From: Candidatus Cohnella colombiensis | GTDB lineage: Bacteria; Bacillota; Bacilli; Paenibacillales; Paenibacillaceae | DNA length: 64,000 bases | NCBI GenBank assembly: GCA_029203125.1 | Contig: CP119317.1 | Location: forward strand, 1,426,001-1,490,000 | Direction: 5' to 3' | In this document: positions 59,023 to 64,000 of the stretch, piece after piece | Layout of the letters: each line of letters starts with the position of its first letter | Numbering within the stretch: the stretch's first letter is position 1 | Position numbers and translations under genes: made by a program | The notes under the pieces: model-generated | Database searches by the model: none | The model's input: the letters and a program-made list of their open reading frames with translations, nothing else | Told to the model about the DNA's origin: nothing

Positions 59023-59621
59023 AATGTGAAGAAGCTGAACAGCTGTTCGGTGTTTACTGGGATTTGCCAGAAGATTCTCAGGACCGATTAGCGATGGATG
59101 AACACATTGTAGGCTGTTCTGAATGCGCGGAGCAATTTAAAATGTGGGAAGAAAGCACAGCGCTGATTCAGGAATTGCCGTTTGAAGATTCCCAATATGA
59201 ATTGCCATTGTTCAAAGAAGCATTAAACAATAATGTAATGAACAGAATTTATGCGGAACAAGCTTGGTATATGCCGGCAGTTCGTCGTACCTATGCTTTC
59301 AGTTTCGAATTTAAGCGAAAAGTGGCCAGTATTTTGGCTGCGTTGCTCGCTATCTTCGTAAGTGGCTTCTTATATACGCTATATGGAAGCGCGAAAAGCG
59401 CAGACTCGCAATTTTCAGGTATTATGGAAACAGCAAATGCCTTTTCCGCAAGTCAAGACCTCAGCAGCAATATTCAATTGAACATTCCTGTTGCTAGTCT
59501 TAGCGATCCGATCCTATTCCATGTCGCTCCTGCTATGCCACAATATTGGGTGGCGTTCTCCATTGTAGGTATTATTATGACCATGTTAATTCTGAATTGG
59601 TTTTCGCGAGTACGCTCATGA
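59019..59621 (+). CDS. Membrane anti-sigma factor with zinc-finger (zf-HC2)
   Basis: 200 residues. The N-terminal cytoplasmic domain has Cys3 and His29-x3-Cys33-x2-Cys36, the anti-sigma zinc-binding pattern. A membrane helix spans about 95-117, a short extracytoplasmic part follows, and a second C-terminal helix (about 173-195) returns to the membrane, which is less usual for the class. It should hold the upstream sigma factor inactive until cleaved, perhaps by a PrsW-type protease. Confidence 0.82.
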   Translation: MKCEEAEQLFGVYWDLPEDSQDRLAMDEHIVGCSECAEQFKMWEESTALIQELPFEDSQYELPLFKEALNNNVMNRIYAEQAWYMPAVRRTYAFSFEFKRKVASILAALLAIFVSGFLYTLYGSAKSADSQFSGIMETANAFSASQDLSSNIQLNIPVASLSDPILFHVAPAMPQYWVAFSIVGIIMTMLILNWFSRVRS

Positions 59622-60220
59622 CTTTACCGCTTAGGATAGGTTGGATTAGACATGGGGTAACGGAATGGAATCGATTAGGGAAAATTCAAGGGGTTACGAA
59701 TATTCCGCTCAGTCAAGAAGGGGTCATTCAGGCGAGATTGCTTGCAAATCGGTTAGCTGTGGAAGATATCCAATGGGATAGAATTGTGAGTAGTGATTTA
59801 TTGCGCGCTGTACATACTGCTGAGATTGTTGCTGAGCGATTAGATATTCCTCTAAATCACGATTCAAGACTGCGCGAGCGATCGTTCGGAGATGCAGAAG
59901 GTACAACCGAGCAGGAGCGTTTAATGAAGTGGGGAACGGAATGGCGTGAACTTGTCCCTAATCAAGAGTCCGATGATGCGGTGATTGCAAGAGGTTTGGC
60001 GTTCATTGATGAGCTCAAGACATGTGATGAGGGTCAATCTTGGCTAGTCGTTACGCATGGTGGATTTCTCGTTAGACTTTTAAAAGCATTGTGTGGTGAA
60101 CTTCCTGAAGGGTTTCTACGAAACGTGTCCTACACGATCGTTGAGATGCATGATCAGAAGTGGAACCTCAAGCTATATAATTGTACAGAGCATTTAGTGG
60201 AAATCAAATCCGGACAGTAG
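59618..60220 (+). CDS. Histidine phosphatase family protein
   Basis: 200 residues from ATG 59618, overlapping the anti-sigma stop (ATGA). Phosphoglycerate-mutase-like fold: RHG (11-13) with the phosphohistidine, SSDLLRAVHTAEIV, and the second catalytic His in VVTHGGFLVRLL. Substrate unknown (phosphatases of this group act on small phosphoesters). No ribosome site of its own, so translation is coupled. Its stop lies inside the terminator. Confidence 0.88.
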   Translation: MTLPLRIGWIRHGVTEWNRLGKIQGVTNIPLSQEGVIQARLLANRLAVEDIQWDRIVSSDLLRAVHTAEIVAERLDIPLNHDSRLRERSFGDAEGTTEQERLMKWGTEWRELVPNQESDDAVIARGLAFIDELKTCDEGQSWLVVTHGGFLVRLLKALCGELPEGFLRNVSYTIVEMHDQKWNLKLYNCTEHLVEIKSGQ

Positions 60221-60234
60221 GTCCGGATTTTTTT
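60206..60234 (+). terminator. Terminator of the sigma-factor operon
   Basis: AAATCCGGAC (60206-60215) pairs perfectly with GTCCGGATTT (60221-60230), followed by T residues to 60234. The last codons and stop of the phosphatase gene form the left arm. Confidence 0.92.
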
Positions 60235-60315
60235 GCGTTATAAATAGGTTTAAAGGGAACTTTCATAACCGATACTAGGCAGTAACGAATCGGCCTAAAA
60301 AAGCGGGGAATGTCT

Positions 60316-61524
60316 ATGAACTTAGCGGATATGCTCAGCTATGCAGACATCACAGATTTGGTCCAGATTGCTGAGTCTTATGAATGTGAGTACAAGGGAC
60401 ATTCCAAAAACATGCTCATCCAATCGATCTTATCTGCGGTTCAGTATCGCAAAGCACTGGAATCGCGAGTAAGTGAAATGTCGGGCAATGATTTGCGCTT
60501 TTTAAATTCATTGCTGTTCGAGACACAAAAATCTTATAGCCTAGAAGAGCTAAAAGCACGAGCTTTGGGTGGAGATACAACGCCGATGATGCTTCAAAGT
60601 GTGCTGACACCACAGCAATCTCGCGAGGTTACCCCTACCGCTATTAAACAAAAGCGTAGTGCTCGTAATCAAGCAACTCCGAAAGCTGTTGCGCCTCCAA
60701 CACCAGAAGAAAGTGCACGACATGCGATTTCAAGATTTAAGCGATTCGGATGGCTATTTAACGGCTACTCGCAACACACACGTTATTTGTATCAAGTGCC
60801 CGAGGATGTTAAAAGTCAATTGCGCGTCGTCTTAGAGCAACGTTATCAAAAGCAGCTTATAGCTTGTGAAGAACCCCCGGTATATCGTGATGAACGTGGT
60901 TTAATCCAAGATGATGTAACACTTATGCTAAGATTCGTTAGAGAGCATGAACCACCGCTCACTTCTGAAGGTGTGATGTATAAGCGCCAGCTTGGACAGC
61001 TTTTGGATTTACTTTCTGTTGTTGAATCTGTCCCAACACGTGCGGGCTGGCGTTTCGGCTACGGGCGCCACTTTCAGGAATATCCTGATCGGTTCTCGTT
61101 AATCTATGACTTTGCTTATTCTCAAGGTTATATAAAGGAGCAGCAAGACAGATTGTTTCTAACGCCGAAAGGGCATGAAGTGGCAGAGACGCAGCATTAT
61201 GATGATTTACCTGCAATCTACCGTTACTGGCTTAGATTGTACAAAATGCCGATTCCTAATTTAATGACACTCGTACAGTGGACGATGAGGCTCTCAGCAG
61301 ATTGGATAACTGTCGCATCGCTAGATCTTATTTTGCACCCGATTATTCGGTCTTACTATTATGATTCGAGCCGTGACATTCTTGAAAAGCGTGTGCTCAC
61401 GATCTTAATGCACCTAGGTGTCATTAGATGGGGGGAAACTGCTGAAGGACAAAGTGTCATTCGCCGAACGCCTCAAGGCTATGCACTCGTCAATGATGCT
61501 TACAGGCAGCAGTATATTGATTAA
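60316..61524 (+). CDS. Conserved protein of unknown function, winged-helix-like
   Basis: 402 residues from ATG 60316 (GGGGA 6 nt before); ATG 60310 sits too close to the site. The N-terminal ~85 residues are helical (LADMLSYADITDLVQIA...), a low-complexity linker follows (about 100-135), and the C-terminal two thirds contain several segments with winged-helix character (VLTILMHLGVIRWGE and similar). It resembles helicase-associated regulatory proteins, but I cannot name it. It lies between the sigma operon and an IDEAL-domain gene. Confidence 0.65.
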   Translation: MNLADMLSYADITDLVQIAESYECEYKGHSKNMLIQSILSAVQYRKALESRVSEMSGNDLRFLNSLLFETQKSYSLEELKARALGGDTTPMMLQSVLTPQQSREVTPTAIKQKRSARNQATPKAVAPPTPEESARHAISRFKRFGWLFNGYSQHTRYLYQVPEDVKSQLRVVLEQRYQKQLIACEEPPVYRDERGLIQDDVTLMLRFVREHEPPLTSEGVMYKRQLGQLLDLLSVVESVPTRAGWRFGYGRHFQEYPDRFSLIYDFAYSQGYIKEQQDRLFLTPKGHEVAETQHYDDLPAIYRYWLRLYKMPIPNLMTLVQWTMRLSADWITVASLDLILHPIIRSYYYDSSRDILEKRVLTILMHLGVIRWGETAEGQSVIRRTPQGYALVNDAYRQQYID

Positions 61525-61591
61525 GAACGGGGCGATCATCGTGAACGCGCAAACTTTTATTGAATATGCTTAAGTAGTGGAGGTGCAACGA

Positions 61592-61771
61592 ATGGACAAC
61601 ATGAAAGTCGCCTATGAGACGATGCTAGGGCTGGCGGCAGAAATGGTCTTGGACGAATCGCTGCGCAATTTCCGAACTGAGAAACTATATCTGGCCATTG
61701 ATCAGGCGCTTGCAAATGGTGATGCTGAGTCGTTTCAACGATTAACAGAGGAATTAAAGACATTTCAATAA
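61592..61771 (+). CDS. IDEAL-domain small protein
   Basis: 59 residues from ATG 61592 (AGTGGAGGTG site). Residues ~15-56 match the IDEAL domain (LYLAIDQALANGDAESFQRL). In B. subtilis ypiB, in the same position before ypiF-qcrA, this domain is the C-terminal part of a larger UPF0302 protein; here it stands alone. Role unknown. Confidence 0.8.
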   Translation: MDNMKVAYETMLGLAAEMVLDESLRNFRTEKLYLAIDQALANGDAESFQRLTEELKTFQ

Positions 61772-61782
61772 TTTCAACCTAG

Positions 61783-61805
61783 CCCGACCGTGTAGGTCGG
61801 GTTTT
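61783..61805 (+). terminator. Short terminator
   Basis: CCCGACC (61783-61789) pairs with GGTCGGG (61795-61801), then TTTT. Confidence 0.75.
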
Positions 61806-61870
61806 CTATGTTATAATATGAAATGGATAGAGATGAACAAGTGTACATAAGGTTAGGAGAGTTATCATTA

Positions 61871-62299
61871 ATGAAGTTTAGTGAACTGAACGAAGCGAGC
61901 TGGCTGGAGCTTCAGCACTATCTAGACACCTGCTTATTACCTGTATCTGGTTTGAGGGGTGATGAAACCCCTTGGGAAGCAACAGACAAGATCGCGCGGA
62001 CAGGACAATGGCTAGCTCCTATCGAAACGTCGTTTCATGGGCGCACAGTCACGTTACCTGCCTATCATTATGATTTGAGCGATGAGGGGGATGTAACACG
62101 TTTAAACAACCTATGTAGCAAGCTAAGAAATACAGGGTTTGCATATATTATTGTTGTATGTGGACAACCAGAATATTTGAGCAATGAGATCGTTGCTGAT
62201 CTCCTCGTTCAGCCTATGGTTCTAGATGAGCAACCAGACGTAGACAGCATACGCAGTCAGATTGCTATGCTATGGCGCAAGCCAGCAGTAACACAATAA
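61871..62299 (+). CDS. DUF2487 family protein (YpiF-like)
   Basis: 142 residues from ATG 61871 (AGGAGAG site); a longer frame from 61823 has no site. The pattern LQHYLDTCLLPVSG, a central Ile/Val-rich beta stretch (YIIVVCG) and the place directly before qcrA match ypiF of Bacillus. Soluble; function unknown. Confidence 0.75.
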   Translation: MKFSELNEASWLELQHYLDTCLLPVSGLRGDETPWEATDKIARTGQWLAPIETSFHGRTVTLPAYHYDLSDEGDVTRLNNLCSKLRNTGFAYIIVVCGQPEYLSNEIVADLLVQPMVLDEQPDVDSIRSQIAMLWRKPAVTQ

Positions 62300-62378
62300 C
62301 TTCTTCCAAATTACGCATAAACATCTGCTGATGGAGAACAATAGGCAGACAAAACCTACGAAGGGGAAATGTGACAAA

Positions 62379-62486
62379 ATGAGAACATTTCATCTAAGCA
62401 TTTTGCCTCGACGTAGGAAACTAATGGTTCGATTCTTGACGCTATATTGCGTGTGGGCTATTATAGTTATGTCCTTGTTATGTTAA
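62379..62486 (+). CDS. Possible 35-residue membrane peptide upstream of qcrA
   Basis: ATG 62379 with AAGGGGA 11 nt before; the product has a basic N-terminus and one hydrophobic helix (from about residue 16). It overlaps the putative qcr promoter, so it may be a chance ORF. Confidence 0.25.
   Translation: MRTFHLSILPRRRKLMVRFLTLYCVWAIIVMSLLC
62436..62464 (+). promoter_or_regulatory. Sigma-A promoter of the qcr operon
   Basis: TTGACG (62436-62441), 17-bp spacer, TATTAT (62459-62464), 105 bp before qcrA. In Bacillus qcrABC is also controlled by ResD; I cannot identify a ResD site by eye. Confidence 0.6.
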
Positions 62487-62568
62487 GCAATCAAGGTAAT
62501 TGTATCTTTCACACAATGTTAAAGTCCGTATTGGACACAAGTTTGGTGGGGCAAAGGGGGTAAACGAT

Positions 62569-63102
62569 ATGGACCACAATGAGCAGCACGATTCCGAACA
62601 TGTACCGACCAAGCGCAAGGAAATGTCTCGACGTCAGTTTCTTACCTATACTTTAGGCGGAGCAGGTGCTTTCATGGCAGGCGGTGTCATCCTTCCGATG
62701 GTACGTTTTGCTGTTGATCCAATTCTGCAGAAAAAAGAAGCGTCAGGTTTCATTAAGGTCATCGAGGAAAGTAAAATCACTTCAGAACCTATGAGAGTGG
62801 AGTTTCAAATTCATCAAGTTGACGGATGGTATGAAAGCGATCCAAAGCTTGCGGCATGGATTAGCAAAGGTGATGACGGTCAAGTTTTTGCACTGTCGCC
62901 GATTTGTAAACATCTAGGCTGCGTTGTAAGCTGGGGCGGAGAATCACCGGATGAATATCACTGTCCGTGCCATGGTGCTAAATACACTAAAGATGGTAAG
63001 ACACTTAAGGTTGCGCCTAAGTCATTAGATGAATATCAAGTGCAGTTAGACAATGGTTGGGTATATCTCGGACCGATTGTTGCGAACACTCGTGTGAAAT
63101 AG
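62569..63102 (+). CDS. qcrA: Menaquinol-cytochrome c reductase Rieske subunit
   Basis: 177 residues from ATG 62569 (AAAGGGGG site). Twin-Arg-like motif SRRQFLTY and a membrane helix (about 29-50) anchor it; the Rieske cluster motifs are CKHLGC and CPCHG. It takes electrons from menaquinol in the bc complex. qcrB follows after 20 bp. Confidence 0.95.
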   Translation: MDHNEQHDSEHVPTKRKEMSRRQFLTYTLGGAGAFMAGGVILPMVRFAVDPILQKKEASGFIKVIEESKITSEPMRVEFQIHQVDGWYESDPKLAAWISKGDDGQVFALSPICKHLGCVVSWGGESPDEYHCPCHGAKYTKDGKTLKVAPKSLDEYQVQLDNGWVYLGPIVANTRVK

Positions 63103-63122
63103 AAGGGGGGCGTCTTAGTCCG

Positions 63123-63794
63123 ATGTTCAAAAATATGTACAACTGGATTGACGAGCGTCTCGATATTACACCGATGTGGAGAGATATTGCCGATCATGAA
63201 GTGCCTGAGCACGTTAACCCTGCACATCACTTCTCGGCTTTCGTATATTGCTTCGGTGGCTTGACGTTCTTTATTACAGTCATTCAGATATTGTCGGGGA
63301 TGTTCCTTACGATGTATTACGTACCAGACATTATCAATGCATACTACAGTGTTGACTATCTTCAGCATCAGGTCGCTTTTGGAGCGATTGTTCGCGGAAT
63401 GCATCACTGGGGAGCAAGTTTAGTTATTGTTATGATGTTCCTACATACACTTCGGGTATTTTTCACAGGCTCTTATAAAGCGCCTAGAGAGATGAACTGG
63501 GTTGTTGGGATGCTTATTTTCTTCGTAATGTTAGGCCTTGGCTTCACAGGCTACTTGTTGCCATGGGATAACAAAGCTTACTATGCAACAAAGGTAGGTC
63601 TTGAAATCGCAGGTGCTGTTCCATTCTTAGGCGATTACATTAAAGAATTGCTGAATGGCGGCACGATCGTTGGTGCTCAAACACTAACCCGATTCTTCGC
63701 CTTCCATGTGTTCTTCTTGCCAGGAGCATTGCTTGCTCTGCTAGCCGGACACTTCTTTATGATTCGAAAACAGGGCATCTCTGGGCCGCTGTAA
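63123..63794 (+). CDS. qcrB: Menaquinol-cytochrome c reductase cytochrome b subunit
   Basis: 223 residues from ATG 63123 (AAGGGGGG about 10 nt before). Cytochrome b6 type with four helices; haem-ligand histidines lie in the GMHHWGASLV and HTLRVF region and in AFHVFFLPG. Matches B. subtilis QcrB length (224). Confidence 0.95.
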   Translation: MFKNMYNWIDERLDITPMWRDIADHEVPEHVNPAHHFSAFVYCFGGLTFFITVIQILSGMFLTMYYVPDIINAYYSVDYLQHQVAFGAIVRGMHHWGASLVIVMMFLHTLRVFFTGSYKAPREMNWVVGMLIFFVMLGLGFTGYLLPWDNKAYYATKVGLEIAGAVPFLGDYIKELLNGGTIVGAQTLTRFFAFHVFFLPGALLALLAGHFFMIRKQGISGPL

Positions 63795-63812
63795 GAGAGG
63801 GGAGTGGCAGCG

Positions 63813-64000
63813 ATGGCACACAAACATGATCCAAATGAAAAGATTGTATATGTAGGCGATTCGCGCGTAAAGAAACGTGATCGTTCATCGATCGCAGTTC
63901 CTCCTGACTATTCCGCATATCCGGGCAAGTCAGAAGCGTTCATCCCGAACTTTTTGTTGAAGGAATGGATGGTAGGGGTTGTCGTTCTTGTTGGTTTCCT
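63813..64000 (+). CDS. qcrC: Menaquinol-cytochrome c reductase QcrC, N-terminal part (cut by window)
   Basis: ATG 63813 after GAGAGGGGAG. The visible ~62 residues (MAHKHDPNEKIVYVGDSRVK... then VPPDYSAYPGKSEAFIPNF and a starting membrane helix) fit the N-terminus of the fused subunit IV/cytochrome c protein QcrC that follows qcrB. The 3' end is outside the window. Confidence 0.88.
   Translation, partial: MAHKHDPNEKIVYVGDSRVKKRDRSSIAVPPDYSAYPGKSEAFIPNFLLKEWMVGVVVLVGF

Overview
This window is a contiguous, gene-dense stretch of a spore-forming Firmicutes chromosome, most like Paenibacillaceae (Paenibacillus or Cohnella type). The gene order follows the well-known Bacillus backbone: resABCDE, serA, prsW-ypeB, cmk-plsC-S1, der-plsY-gpsA, spoIVA, hbs-mtrB-hepS-menG-hepT-ndk-cheR, aroC-aroB-aroH, trpEDCFBA, hisC-tyrA, qcrABC. 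The futalosine-pathway menaquinone genes inside the hep cluster, the sporulation genes (ypeB, spoVIF, spoIVA, YIEGIA family) and the strong GGAGG-type ribosome binding sites also fit this group. I saw no rRNA, tRNA, CRISPR array, prophage or intact transposase.

Layout. 1-5.7 kb: cytochrome c maturation (resABC) and the two-component system resDE. 5.7-6.7 kb: a gene-free kilobase with two tandem repeats (52 and 51 bp periods), a strong hairpin and a dispersed repeat. 6.7-15.8 kb: serA with a structured leader, membrane proteases (CPBP, PrsW), a polysaccharide deacetylase lipoprotein, mecA, ypeB and a PilZ protein. 15.9-23.9 kb: cmk, plsC, ribosomal protein S1, YphA-like and YIEGIA proteins, der, plsY, gpsA, spoVIF. 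24-28.9 kb: an accessory block with a secreted GH74 xyloglucanase carrying three near-identical X2 modules and a CBM3, bracketed by a diverged direct repeat of the next gene's promoter. 28.9-32.9 kb: DUF2768 protein, two small 2Fe-2S ferredoxins around a nucleotidyltransferase-like gene, a YphF-like lipoprotein and spoIVA with a clear sigma-E promoter. 33-36.8 kb: a ribose-type sugar ABC transporter. 36.9-44.8 kb: HU, TRAP (mtrB), the menaquinone side-chain and head-group genes, ndk, cheR. 44.8-58 kb: chorismate, tryptophan, histidine and tyrosine synthesis. 58-64 kb: a candidate small RNA, an ECF sigma/anti-sigma/phosphatase overlap group, small conserved proteins and the cytochrome bc complex, cut by the window end in qcrC.

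Regulation that can be read directly: mtrB encodes TRAP, and the trp leader holds six GAG triplets at an exact 5-nt period. One of them lies in a segment able to pair with the 5' arm of a strong terminator just downstream, so regulator and target attenuator are both present. Excess tryptophan is therefore predicted to terminate trp transcription.

The most unusual part is 47.5-49.4 kb, between aroH and trpE, which are adjacent in Bacillus. It holds two tandem arrays, each with a 51-bp period and about seven units. Each unit starts with a perfect hairpin closed by the same CGAAA loop, but the stem sequence differs between arrays with paired, compensating changes. Between the arrays lies a gene whose product looks like a DUF559/Vsr-type PD-(D/E)XK nuclease fused to a winged helix. 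One array lies just 3' of aroH; the other lies inside the trp mRNA leader between attenuator and trpE. The two tandem repeats upstream of serA share the ~51-bp period and also contain dyads. I regard this hairpin-array/nuclease locus as the best candidate for an undescribed system, though any functional link is inference.
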